From Aestuariibaculum lutulentum (GTDB taxonomy: Bacteria; Bacteroidota; Bacteroidia; Flavobacteriales; Flavobacteriaceae): 64,000 bases of DNA. Below are positions 50,042 through 58,418 of the stretch, piece after piece (the first letter of the stretch is position 1; each line of letters opens with the position of its first letter). The notes under the pieces are model-generated. The model worked only from the letters and a program-made list of their open reading frames with translations. It ran no database searches and was not told the origin of the DNA. The position numbers and the translations under genes are program-made. The DNA is taken from positions 967,501 through 1,031,500 of the forward strand of contig NZ_CP136709.1 in NCBI RefSeq assembly GCF_032926325.1, in the 5' to 3' direction.

Positions 50042-50371
50042 TTACAACTCTTCTGAAGGATTCCAAAATACCTCTTCAAAATCCTGAATTTGATTATCAA
50101 TCACTTTTATGCCTTCGCTTTCCAAAAGTTGTTGCATTAAATTGGTGCCATCAAAATGTTGTTTCCCTGTTAACAGTCCCTTTCTATTCACTACGCGATG
50201 AGCCGGGACATCTTTTCCTGCAGAACCATTCATGGCATAACCAACCATTCTAGCACTTCTGACCGCACCAAGAAAGGTTGCTATCGCTCCGTAACTAGTT
50301 ACTCTACCGTATGGAATTTGTCTGGCAACCTCATAAACTTTGTCGAAAAAATTCAGGGTTTCAGGCTTCAT
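50042..50371 (-). CDS. Alkyltransferase-like (ATL) protein
   Basis: This 109-residue protein matches the DNA-binding domain of O6-alkylguanine-DNA methyltransferase, including IPYGRVTSYGAIA (about residue 19) and GYAMNGS (about 44). The usual active site PCHR is PAHR (about residues 55-58), so the alkyl-accepting Cys is lost. Such ATL proteins bind O6-alkylguanine and pass the lesion to nucleotide excision repair. It follows the LysE-type gene after 1 bp. Confidence 0.93.
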   Translation of the reverse strand: MKPETLNFFDKVYEVARQIPYGRVTSYGAIATFLGAVRSARMVGYAMNGSAGKDVPAHRVVNRKGLLTGKQHFDGTNLMQQLLESEGIKVIDNQIQDFEEVFWNPSEEL

Positions 50372-50372
50372 A

Positions 50373-51002
50373 TTACAACTCTTTAATAATGTTGATTAGT
50401 GTTACTATGGAAATAATTCCCGTAATGCCGCCAATCAAATAGTTCATACTTTTTTGAGAGGTAATAGGTTTATCCTTTATTTTATCGAAGAAAAACATGT
50501 AGATATACAGCATCACAAAAGTCCCCATCCCCGTTCCAATGACATAAGTCAGAATATCAATCTGATCGAAAGTTAACCAACCTACAGAAGCCAGAGTAAT
50601 AGTCATGTACGCCTGATAAGGAATTGGAAATACATTGATTACCGACATAAACATACCCTGAAAAAAGCGACTGCGTTTGCTTCGCATTTCAATCTCTGCC
50701 ACTTCCTTTGGATCTTTTTTCGCGACAAACAAAAAGTAAATGGTTATTAACACGAAAATTACAAAAGCCACACGCTGAAGAATATCAACCACATCGGTAT
50801 GCTTACTTAAATATTGAGCAAACACTGAAGCAATGTAGGTTTGTACCAAAACAATGACACAAACCCCTACCGAAAACATGATACCCCGTGTATGCCCTTC
50901 CTTAAGGCTAATTTTCGCAGCTGTCATATTAAGCAAACCTGGCGGAATCACGCCCACCAACGAAATAATTAAGCCTAAAAAAAAGATAACCGTAATATTC
51001 AC
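50373..51002 (-). CDS. LysE-family exporter
   Basis: The 209-residue membrane protein has about six helices. The N-terminal GVIPPGLLNMTAAKISLKEG resembles the LysE/RhtB segment (PGPxxxxxxxxxxxxG). The family exports amino acids or related small molecules. It is packed between trmB (2 bp) and the ATL gene (1 bp) in one minus-strand operon. Substrate unknown. Confidence 0.88.
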   Translation of the reverse strand: MNITVIFFLGLIISLVGVIPPGLLNMTAAKISLKEGHTRGIMFSVGVCVIVLVQTYIASVFAQYLSKHTDVVDILQRVAFVIFVLITIYFLFVAKKDPKEVAEIEMRSKRSRFFQGMFMSVINVFPIPYQAYMTITLASVGWLTFDQIDILTYVIGTGMGTFVMLYIYMFFFDKIKDKPITSQKSMNYLIGGITGIISIVTLINIIKEL

Positions 51003-51004
51003 AA

Positions 51005-51679
51005 CTACTTAATTTTAAATCGAATATAGGTAATTGCTTTATTTTGCTCTAAATATTGTGATTCGTAAAACGTTTGAATACTGGTTACTTCCTCAGGACT
51101 TCCTTCCTGTTTGTAAACATTATGGTTAGCATATAATACTTCGTGACCTGCACCATGTAACAAACCTAGTGTGTAACCGTGCATAAATTCGCTATCGGTT
51201 TTTAAATTTACTACACCGTCTTCCTTTAATATCTTCTTATAACGTGCTAAAAACTCAGCATTCGTCATACGGTGCTTGGTACGCTTATATTTTATTTGCG
51301 GATCCGGGAAAGTAATCCAGATTTCATCCACTTCATTTTCACCAAAAGCATACTCTATAAGTTCTATTTGTGTACGTAAAAAGGCAACATTAGGAATACC
51401 ATTTTCAACAGCCGTTTTAGCACCACGCCAAAAACGCGCGCCTTTAATATCGATTCCTATAAAATTTTTATCAGGATAACGTTGTGCTAAAGCTACTGAA
51501 TACTCACCTTTTCCACAACCTAACTCTAATACCAATGGGTTATCATTTTTAAAAACTTTTTGATTCCAGTTCCCCTTTAATTCATACTCCTCATTCACCA
51601 ATTCGTCACGTGTTGGTTGATACACATTCGAAAAAGTTTCATTCTCTCTAAATCGTCTCAGTTTGTTCTTGCTTCCCAC
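51005..51679 (-). CDS. trmB: tRNA (guanine-N7-)-methyltransferase
   Basis: The 224-residue protein has SAM motif VLELGCGKGEYSVALAQ (about residue 50), NFIGIDIKGARFWRG and the TrmB signature EIWITFPDPQIKYKRTKHR (about 119), with the conserved Asp and Pro. It makes m7G46 in tRNA. It is the first gene of an operon with LysE and ATL genes. The start ATG at 51679 gives the usual basic N-terminus. Confidence 0.96.
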   Translation of the reverse strand: MGSKNKLRRFRENETFSNVYQPTRDELVNEEYELKGNWNQKVFKNDNPLVLELGCGKGEYSVALAQRYPDKNFIGIDIKGARFWRGAKTAVENGIPNVAFLRTQIELIEYAFGENEVDEIWITFPDPQIKYKRTKHRMTNAEFLARYKKILKEDGVVNLKTDSEFMHGYTLGLLHGAGHEVLYANHNVYKQEGSPEEVTSIQTFYESQYLEQNKAITYIRFKIK

Positions 51680-51776
51680 AGATAATTACTATTTTTAGTG
51701 TTATTAATACCCTTCAATTAAGAAGAAAATAAATATTTGGTAAAATTAAGGAAATATACGAGAGCGTTTATATACA

Positions 51777-51784
51777 TACCTTTG
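51777..51784 (+). promoter_or_regulatory. -7 box (TACCTTTG) of the glycosyltransferase gene, nearly leaderless
   Basis: TACCTTTG ends only 6 bp before the ATG at 51791, so the transcript should start within a few bases of the start codon. It also rules out the TTG at 51737 as the start. Confidence 0.5.
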
Positions 51785-51790
51785 ATTTTA

Positions 51791-52837
51791 ATGAAAAAAC
51801 GAATTTTAGTCGCACCCTTAAACTGGGGTTTGGGTCATGCCACAAGATGCATCCCTATTATAAAGGCTTTATCTGCTAATGGTTTTGAACCCATTATTGC
51901 CAGCGATGGTGTTGCCCTTTCGCTGTTAAAAAAGGAATTCCCGAAGCTTACACACATTGAATTACCATCTTACAATGTGACTTATGCTAAAAACGGAAAA
52001 TTCTTTAAATTAAAACTTCTGAAAGATTCACCACGATTATTACAGGCCATTTACAATGAGAAAAAAGCGACTGAAACCATTGTAAAAAACCATAACATTT
52101 CTGGAATTATTTCAGATAACCGTTTGGGTGTTTACAATAAGGCGGTGCCATCGGTTTTTATTACACATCAATTAAAAGTATTAAGCGGATCTACAACATG
52201 GCTTAGCACAAAAATGCATGAAAAATTCATTAAAAAGTTCAATGTATGCTGGGTACCAGACACAAGTGACAAAGTTAATTTAAGTGGGAAGCTGGGCCAC
52301 GTAGACGCTTTTGAAATACCAACAGAATATATTGGTCCGTTAAGCCGATTTGAAAAAAAGGATATTCCTTTTAAAAACGATTTAATGGTGTTACTATCGG
52401 GTCCGGAACCTCAACGCACTATTCTTGAAGACAAAATACTTTACGAGCTAAAAAACTACCAAGGGAAAGTGGTTTTCGTAAAAGGACTCATGCAGCCCAA
52501 ACAAACTAAAAGGCAGTTCGACAACATCACGGTGTATAACTTTATGACTTCGGAATTATTAGAAAAAACCATAAACGAAAGTGCTTTGGTAATTTCCCGA
52601 TCAGGTTATACAACGGTTATGGATTTAGCAAAGCTGAACAAAAAGGCCTTTTTTATTCCGACACCGGGGCAATTTGAACAGGAATATTTAGCCACGCGTT
52701 TAACCGAAGAAGGCTTAGTACCTAGCTGCAAGCAAGAAAAATTTACACTGGACAAATTAGAAACTATAGCCGACTTCAAAGGCTTGACAGCCTTCAACTT
52801 TGAAGCCGACTTTAAGCGTTTATTTAACCTTTTCTAA
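51791..52837 (+). CDS. MJ1255/UDP-glycosyltransferase-type protein
   Basis: The 348-residue protein has a GT-B fold: an N-terminal glycine-rich segment APLNWGLGHATR (residues 7-18), a central LLSGPEPQR (about 215), and a C-terminal donor-binding region with VISRSGYTTVMDLAKLNKKA (about 274). This matches a family of MurG-like glycosyltransferases common in Bacteroidota. The substrate is unknown. It overlaps the convergent histidine kinase gene by 18 bp at the 3' end. Confidence 0.85.
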   Translation: MKKRILVAPLNWGLGHATRCIPIIKALSANGFEPIIASDGVALSLLKKEFPKLTHIELPSYNVTYAKNGKFFKLKLLKDSPRLLQAIYNEKKATETIVKNHNISGIISDNRLGVYNKAVPSVFITHQLKVLSGSTTWLSTKMHEKFIKKFNVCWVPDTSDKVNLSGKLGHVDAFEIPTEYIGPLSRFEKKDIPFKNDLMVLLSGPEPQRTILEDKILYELKNYQGKVVFVKGLMQPKQTKRQFDNITVYNFMTSELLEKTINESALVISRSGYTTVMDLAKLNKKAFFIPTPGQFEQEYLATRLTEEGLVPSCKQEKFTLDKLETIADFKGLTAFNFEADFKRLFNLF

Positions 52838-53863
52838 AGTAAACGAAAACTCACTTCCTACGCCAAATTCACTTTCTACGTAGATTTTCTCGTCGTGTGC
52901 TTCAATAATATGCTTTACAATGGAGAGTCCCAATCCTGAACCGCCTTCTTTACGCGAACCACTTTTATCAACACGATAGAAACGCTCAAACAGTCGTGGT
53001 AAATGCATTTTGGCAATCCCTTCTCCATTATCTGTAACGCGAACAATAACTTTATTCTTTATCAGGTTTTCAATACTTATTTCGGTTGTTCCTTTTTCAT
53101 TTCCGTATTTAATGGAATTAACCACCAAGTTAGCAACCACCTGTTGAATGCGTTCCTTATCAGCCTTAACGAAAATAGGTTCTTTATAAACCCGATCGAA
53201 GGTTAAAGTAATTTTCTTTTTAGAGGCTTTCATCTCTAACATATCAAAAACACTTTTAACAAGCTCTACGATATCAAATACCTCGATATTTAAACTTAAA
53301 TCACCAACCTCAAGTTTGGTAATCATATCTAAATCCTTAATAATATACCCTAAACGCTCAACACCTTTACTCGCCCTTTCAAGATATTTTTCACGAAGGT
53401 TTTTATCTTCCATCGCACCATCCAAAAGAGTTAAAATATACCCCTGAACAGTAAACAACGGCGTCTTTAACTCGTGCGACACATTTCCTAAAAACTCTTT
53501 ACGGTAATTTTCACGCACCTTAAGCGATTCAATTTCTATTTTCTTATCACGTGCAAACTTATCAATTTCCTCAGTTAATGTCTGCATATCGGTAGTGATG
53601 GTACGCTTGGTTAAACTGGTAGATTCTAAAAGCGTTAGATCGTCGTAAATTTTCTTTACACGTTTATAGATTAAACGTTCTATCCTTGACTGAATCATTA
53701 GAAACGAAAAAGCATAAGTACATAAAGCTAAAAGCAATATATACCCAAAACTGTAGGTGTTATTAATATATAAAAAAACACTCGTAAAGAGCGTTATAAA
53801 ACCTGTTATATATAGCGATGTAATTACCGCGAATCTATATGATTTTTTAAATTTTGGTTGCAT
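52820..53863 (-). CDS. Sensor histidine kinase, PhoR-like
   Basis: The 347-residue protein has two N-terminal transmembrane helices (about residues 12-32 and 37-52) with no large sensor domain, a HisKA domain with FLGNVSHELKTPL (His about residue 131), and a HATPase domain with VVANLVVNSIKYG, VTDNGEGI and GGSGLGLSIVKHI. It overlaps the OmpR-type response regulator gene by 1 bp (TAATG) and is its cognate partner. PhoR-like is based on the overall layout; the signal is unknown. Confidence 0.93.
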   Translation of the reverse strand: MQPKFKKSYRFAVITSLYITGFITLFTSVFLYINNTYSFGYILLLALCTYAFSFLMIQSRIERLIYKRVKKIYDDLTLLESTSLTKRTITTDMQTLTEEIDKFARDKKIEIESLKVRENYRKEFLGNVSHELKTPLFTVQGYILTLLDGAMEDKNLREKYLERASKGVERLGYIIKDLDMITKLEVGDLSLNIEVFDIVELVKSVFDMLEMKASKKKITLTFDRVYKEPIFVKADKERIQQVVANLVVNSIKYGNEKGTTEISIENLIKNKVIVRVTDNGEGIAKMHLPRLFERFYRVDKSGSRKEGGSGLGLSIVKHIIEAHDEKIYVESEFGVGSEFSFTLEKVK

Positions 53864-54543
53864 TAATCTACAAACTTATAGCCTACTCCTTTAATGGTTT
53901 TAAAACTATCATCACCAATTTTTTCACGTAATTTACGAATATGAACATCAATAGTTCGTCCGCCAACTACCACTTCATTACCCCAAACTGTATCTAAAAT
54001 TTCATCACGTTTAAACACCTTTCCTGGCTTTGATGCTAATAAAGATAATAATTCGAATTCTTTTCTAGGCAAAATAATCTCTTTTCCTTTTGAAGTAATT
54101 TTATATTCATCTCTGTTAATTACCAGACTACCTAATTTAACCGTATCGGTAGCTTCTTCATCTTTAAATCGACGTAAAAGCGCTTTAACTTTACTTACTA
54201 GAACCTTTGGTTTAATTGGTTTGGTAATATAATCATCGGCACCGGCATCAAAACCTGCTACCTGAGAGTAATCTTCGCCTCTGGCTGTTAAAAATACCAC
54301 CAGTGTATTCTGTAAATCCGGATGCTTTCTAATAAGCTCACAAGCCTCGATTCCATCCATTTCCGGCATCATAACATCTAAAATGATTAACTGAGGTAAT
54401 TCTTTTTTAGCTTTTTTTACCCCCTCCTGACCATTCTCGGCAGTAATTACTTGATAACCTTCACTTGATAAGTTGTAACCAACAATTTCTAAAATATCTG
54501 GTTCATCATCTACAAGTAGAATTTTGATGTCTTTTTTGTTCAT
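53863..54543 (-). CDS. OmpR/PhoB-type response regulator
   Basis: From the ATG at 54543 the product has 226 residues. It has a receiver domain (LLVDDEPDILE, phosphoacceptor in LIILDVMMPEMDG, and the conserved Lys in DDYITKPIKP), then a winged-helix DNA-binding domain with LPRKEFELLSLLASKPG and GGRTIDVHIRKLREKIG. The frame is open for another 39 codons upstream, but that stretch crosses the TATCTTTG -7 box at 54592-54585 and is not family-like, so the later start is right. Confidence 0.95.
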   Translation of the reverse strand: MNKKDIKILLVDDEPDILEIVGYNLSSEGYQVITAENGQEGVKKAKKELPQLIILDVMMPEMDGIEACELIRKHPDLQNTLVVFLTARGEDYSQVAGFDAGADDYITKPIKPKVLVSKVKALLRRFKDEEATDTVKLGSLVINRDEYKITSKGKEIILPRKEFELLSLLASKPGKVFKRDEILDTVWGNEVVVGGRTIDVHIRKLREKIGDDSFKTIKGVGYKFVD

Positions 54544-54584
54544 ATTATTTAGTATGTAGAATACTGCTTTTTTGATTTCTGCAT

Positions 54585-54592
54585 CAAAGATA
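54585..54592 (-). promoter_or_regulatory. -7 box (TATCTTTG) of the response regulator-kinase operon
   Basis: This minus-strand TAnnTTTG match is 42 bp upstream of the ATG at 54543. It sets the transcript start near 54580 and excludes the upstream frame extension. A -33 TTG at normal spacing is not evident. Confidence 0.55.
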
Positions 54593-54754
54593 TAACTTAA
54601 ACCAAAACTGTTAACTCTACGTATATTTAATAACACTAAGATAACAAATAGATTACACAATCTTAAAATTTTCGACCAAAAGCGAGTTTCTTTAACGGTT
54701 TTTTGGCATCACTTTTGCAATAATTTCTTAAATTTACAATATCGAATAGCTCCT

Positions 54755-55096
54755 ATGAAAAAAAACTACGTTTTAATTCTACTTCTTTCTTTAGCATTGT
54801 CTACCAGCCAATTAAACTGGGGACAAAATAGTGCTAATGGAAATCCTATTCAACAAACTATCGAAAATCTTTCTATTTATCCTAATCCGGTTAGTAGCGG
54901 CAGAACTTTCATTTACATTACCACAAAACAAAACTTAACAAAGAAAATTGAGTTTTTTGATGTTTTAGGAAAGCGCATATTTACTACAACACTTACCGGC
55001 AAAGAATTAAATATCTCAGAGTTTAGTAAAGGCGTTTACATCCTAAAAATTACAGAAAACGGCATAAGTGAAACCCGCAAATTAGTAATTAAGTAA
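54755..55096 (+). CDS. Short T9SS sorting-domain protein
   Basis: The 113-residue product has a signal peptide (about residues 1-23, ending LNWGQ) and, after a linker of about 15 residues, a complete type A T9SS C-terminal sorting domain (SIYPNPVSSGRTFIYI; FFDVLGKRIF; SKGVYILKITENG; TRKLVIK). Almost no passenger remains. It would be exported through Sec and then the type IX system with the sorting domain removed, leaving a tiny peptide. It could be a relic of a larger protein or a true small surface factor. It precedes another T9SS cargo gene. Confidence 0.85.
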   Translation: MKKNYVLILLLSLALSTSQLNWGQNSANGNPIQQTIENLSIYPNPVSSGRTFIYITTKQNLTKKIEFFDVLGKRIFTTTLTGKELNISEFSKGVYILKITENGISETRKLVIK

Positions 55097-55208
55097 ACAA
55101 ATTGTTATATCACCGTTAAAAATAAACTTTAACACTCTTACTTACAGGTTTTTACATAAATAATACGTATTTTTATTACATCTTAATGTATAATTAATCT
55201 TACGTAAC

Positions 55209-57233
55209 ATGAAAAAACTTTACTTTTTATTATTTACTTTTTTAATTACTTCCCTCTCCTTTGCGCAAAACGTGGTTATTAACGGTGATTTTGAAAGTTG
55301 GACCGGAGGTGCTTTAGACACTTGGACTTCAGAATCAGGCACCACCATTACTCAAGAAACAACAACAGTTTCAGAGGGGACCTATGCTGCCAATTTCGAA
55401 TTAACAACTGCAACCCAAGGAGATACTGACTTTAGACAAACAATCACAGTTACAAATGGTAACACTTATGATGTTAGCGTAAAAGTTTATCACACAGATA
55501 ATGAATCTCAAGTAAGAATTTATGCAGGTGATTACAGAGGATATTCTGATGAAACCTTAATTAATGAATGGCAAACAATAACCTACCAATATGTAGCTAC
55601 AGCAGATGGTCCAATTGAATTTGGGCTTCGTTTTTATGATGTATCTGCAACTTTTGATGGCTCATCAACCATAATTATTGATGATTATCAAGTAATAGAA
55701 TCTACTCCTCCAAGTTCATGTTTTAACCTAAGTACAGGATCTGAAAAATTCGAATCTGTACCAGTAACCGTTAATTCAGGTTCTTCAAGTGAATGGACCG
55801 AATCATCAGGCACATATAGTGTTAATGGATATTGTGGAAGTGGTTGTGTGGAAGAAGTTGAATCATGGTTAGTCTTTGGACCTTTAGACTTAACTTCAGT
55901 AACTGATTTAACTCTTTCTTTCAATGCTTCGGAAAGTTTTGGTACTACAGATTTAAATATAAACTACACAAATTCTTATTCTGGATGTCCAAGCGGAACA
56001 TCTTGGACTACTGCCCAATCAATTACCGATGCAGGCTCAATAGTTGTTAATTTATCAACAGCAAGTGGAACAACAGTATTTATTGGCATACAATATTTAG
56101 ATGATGGTGTTGATGGATATTCTAGTTGGGAATTATCTAATATAATTTTAGATGCTACCAATTGTCCTGTACTTGGCTCAAGACCAACTTCTGATTGTGG
56201 AACTTGTGACCTAGTATTTGGTACAGAAACTTACAATTGCCAATCTAATACAGCAGGGAATGATAATGACAGCGTAATTATTGAAATCCCTTATACAGGA
56301 ATAGAATCAAACTCTAACTTAAGTACAACATCAGGAGGAACTATTGGAGGAGACTCTCCTTCAACTACTACCGACGGTACAATAACAATTTCTGGATTGT
56401 CAGAAGGTGACTCATGGGATCTATTGATTACAGGAGGAGATTGTGATGGCACGACAATATCAGGCACTATTCCATCAGCAATATGTGATCCTTTAGATGT
56501 AGATCTAATTATTAATGAAATACTAGCTGATCCAGATGCAGCTACGGGTGATGCTAATGGAGACGGAATCATAGATACATCTGACGATGAGTTTGTTGAA
56601 ATATATAACAATGGAACTTCTAGCGTTGATTTATCGGATTACACATTAGAAGACGGAGTTGCCTTGAGACATACTTTTCCAGCCTCAACTATTCTTCCCG
56701 CAAACAGCTTTATAACAATTTTTGGTGGAGGTACACCTACTAATATCCCAGGGCTTTCGCAAGTAGCAAGTTCCGGAGCTCTTGGCTTAAACAATGGTGG
56801 AGATACCGTAACTTTAAAAAACCCAAGTGATGTAGTTGTAGTGACTTATACTTATGGCGGTGAAGGAGGAGATAACCAATCTATTTCTCGCGAACCTGAT
56901 TTTACAGGAGATTTTGTACTTCATACTTTAATAGTCGCAAATTCTGTTCAATTTTCCCCTGGAGCAAAAAATGACGGAACAGCTCTTTCAAACAAAAATT
57001 TTGATATTGCTGGTTTCAAAATGTTCCCTAACCCAACCTCATTAGGTTTTGTAAATGTTACTGCTAAAAGTACTTCTTTAATGGATATCGCAGTTTTCGA
57101 CTTATTAGGTAAACAAGTGATTAAGCAATCTGTTTCAAACAAACTTGATGTTTCAAATCTAAAATCTGGTGTTTATATCATGAAAATTACTCAGGATGAT
57201 GCTGTTTCAACACGTAAATTGGTGATTAAATAA
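55209..57233 (+). CDS. T9SS-secreted multidomain protein with lamin-tail domain
   Basis: The 674-residue protein has a signal peptide (residues 1-19), an N-terminal carbohydrate-binding-like jelly roll (VVINGDFESWTGGALDTW, about 22-165), a second beta-sandwich region with cysteine pairs (about 170-330), a glycine/threonine-rich linker, a lamin-tail domain (IINEILADPDAATGD to about residue 590), and a type A sorting domain (MFPNPTSLGFVNV; VYIMKIT; TRKLVIK). It is exported by the type IX system to the cell surface or medium. The binding modules suggest polysaccharide contact. No catalytic domain is recognised. Confidence 0.9.
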   Translation: MKKLYFLLFTFLITSLSFAQNVVINGDFESWTGGALDTWTSESGTTITQETTTVSEGTYAANFELTTATQGDTDFRQTITVTNGNTYDVSVKVYHTDNESQVRIYAGDYRGYSDETLINEWQTITYQYVATADGPIEFGLRFYDVSATFDGSSTIIIDDYQVIESTPPSSCFNLSTGSEKFESVPVTVNSGSSSEWTESSGTYSVNGYCGSGCVEEVESWLVFGPLDLTSVTDLTLSFNASESFGTTDLNINYTNSYSGCPSGTSWTTAQSITDAGSIVVNLSTASGTTVFIGIQYLDDGVDGYSSWELSNIILDATNCPVLGSRPTSDCGTCDLVFGTETYNCQSNTAGNDNDSVIIEIPYTGIESNSNLSTTSGGTIGGDSPSTTTDGTITISGLSEGDSWDLLITGGDCDGTTISGTIPSAICDPLDVDLIINEILADPDAATGDANGDGIIDTSDDEFVEIYNNGTSSVDLSDYTLEDGVALRHTFPASTILPANSFITIFGGGTPTNIPGLSQVASSGALGLNNGGDTVTLKNPSDVVVVTYTYGGEGGDNQSISREPDFTGDFVLHTLIVANSVQFSPGAKNDGTALSNKNFDIAGFKMFPNPTSLGFVNVTAKSTSLMDIAVFDLLGKQVIKQSVSNKLDVSNLKSGVYIMKITQDDAVSTRKLVIK

Positions 57234-57255
57234 TTTCGTCTTTTATAAATTTAAG

Positions 57256-57284
57256 AGCGCTGCCATTTGGTGGCGCTTTTTTAT
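57256..57284 (+). terminator. Intrinsic terminator of the large T9SS cargo gene
   Basis: A 10-bp stem (57256-57265 with 57268-57277, two G-U pairs) is followed by TTTTTTATTT, about 22 bp after the stop. Confidence 0.85.
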
Positions 57285-57314
57285 TTTATCTACTTTTGCT
57301 AAGGTAATTTAGAT

Positions 57315-58295
57315 ATGATAGATACAACAGCCATTTTCAAGATAAAAACCGATCAGGAATTTGAAAACTTAGCTTTAGAGGTTTTCAAATTTCAGTTTAA
57401 TAACAATCGGGTATATCGATCGTTTTGCGACTTACTTTACATTCATCCCGGTGATGTAAATTCGATAAACGACATTCCCTTTCTACCGATTCAATTTTTT
57501 AAATCGCATGAGATTTTAAGTTCCGATGCCGACATTCAAACCACATTTACCAGTTCGGGCACTACCGGAAGTTTAACCAGTAAACATTTGGTTACAGATT
57601 TAAGCATTTATGAAGACAGCTTTTTTAAAGGTTTTGAATCGTTTTACGGCAAAGTTGAAGATTATGTAGTACTGGCTCTTTTGCCCTCTTATCTGGAACG
57701 TGAAGGCTCTTCATTAATTTACATGGTTGATGCCATGATTAAGGAATCTAAACACCCTGAAAGCGGCTTTTATTTAAACAACCTTTCGGAATTAAAAGAC
57801 ACCTTAATTAACTTAGATGCTTCCGGAAAAAAGATTTTACTTATCGGAGTTTCATTTGCTCTTCTCGATTTAATTGAAGCGCATCAGTTTCAATTAAAAA
57901 ACACCATTGTTTTGGAAACCGGAGGTATGAAAGGACGCCGAAAAGAATTAATTCGTGCCGAACTTCATCATATTTTGAAACAAGGGTTTGGTATCGATGC
58001 TATCCACAGTGAATACGGTATGACCGAACTATTAAGTCAGGGATATTCTCAGGGACATGGCATTTTTAATTGTCCACCGTGGATGCGTATTCTAACGCGT
58101 GACACCGAAGATGCCTTAACCATTTTACCAAAAGGAAAAGCCGGTGGTATTAACGTCATTGACCTGGCAAATATTAATTCCTGTTCGTTTATCGCAACTC
58201 AGGATTTAGGTAAAGTTTACGAGGATAATTCTTTTGAAGTGATTGGGCGTTTTGACAATTCTGATATTCGAGGGTGCAATCTGATGGTTTTATAA
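57315..58295 (+). CDS. LuxE-type acyl-protein synthetase / adenylate-forming ligase
   Basis: The 326-residue protein has the LuxE-family core: FLPIQFFKSHEIL (about residue 56), the nucleotide-binding-like TFTSSGTTGSLTSKH (about 78-92), an EYGMTELLSQGYS segment (about 236), and a C-terminal GRFDNSDIRGC. The family activates acyl groups and transfers them to proteins or other carriers. A luciferase role is not implied as no lux genes are near. It may serve lipid or flexirubin-type metabolism. The gene is monocistronic. Confidence 0.88.
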   Translation: MIDTTAIFKIKTDQEFENLALEVFKFQFNNNRVYRSFCDLLYIHPGDVNSINDIPFLPIQFFKSHEILSSDADIQTTFTSSGTTGSLTSKHLVTDLSIYEDSFFKGFESFYGKVEDYVVLALLPSYLEREGSSLIYMVDAMIKESKHPESGFYLNNLSELKDTLINLDASGKKILLIGVSFALLDLIEAHQFQLKNTIVLETGGMKGRRKELIRAELHHILKQGFGIDAIHSEYGMTELLSQGYSQGHGIFNCPPWMRILTRDTEDALTILPKGKAGGINVIDLANINSCSFIATQDLGKVYEDNSFEVIGRFDNSDIRGCNLMVL

Positions 58296-58384
58296 AATAA
58301 CTGTAAGTTTTAATTAAAATATACGACCAAAGTCTTGCTGAGAAAGCAAAACTAAAAGATTAATTATTTTTAGGTTGGTTAATT

Positions 58385-58414
58385 AAAAAGCCTGATGTTT
58401 ACATCAGGCTTTTT
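58385..58414. terminator. Terminator between the LuxE-like gene and tyrS
   Basis: A perfect 14-bp stem (58385-58398 with 58401-58414) with GCCTGATGT core is placed between convergent genes. T-runs on both strands fit both directions. Confidence 0.9.
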
Positions 58415-58418
58415 TCCT

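Noticed and set aside
54544..54660. N-terminal extension of the OmpR-type regulator
   Set aside because: The frame is open, but the stretch spans a promoter -7 box and does not match the family, whose receiver domain begins right after the ATG at 54543.
57315..58295. Bioluminescence locus because of the LuxE-like protein
   Set aside because: No luxA/B/C/D-like genes are present. LuxE-family ligases occur widely in flavobacteria without light production.
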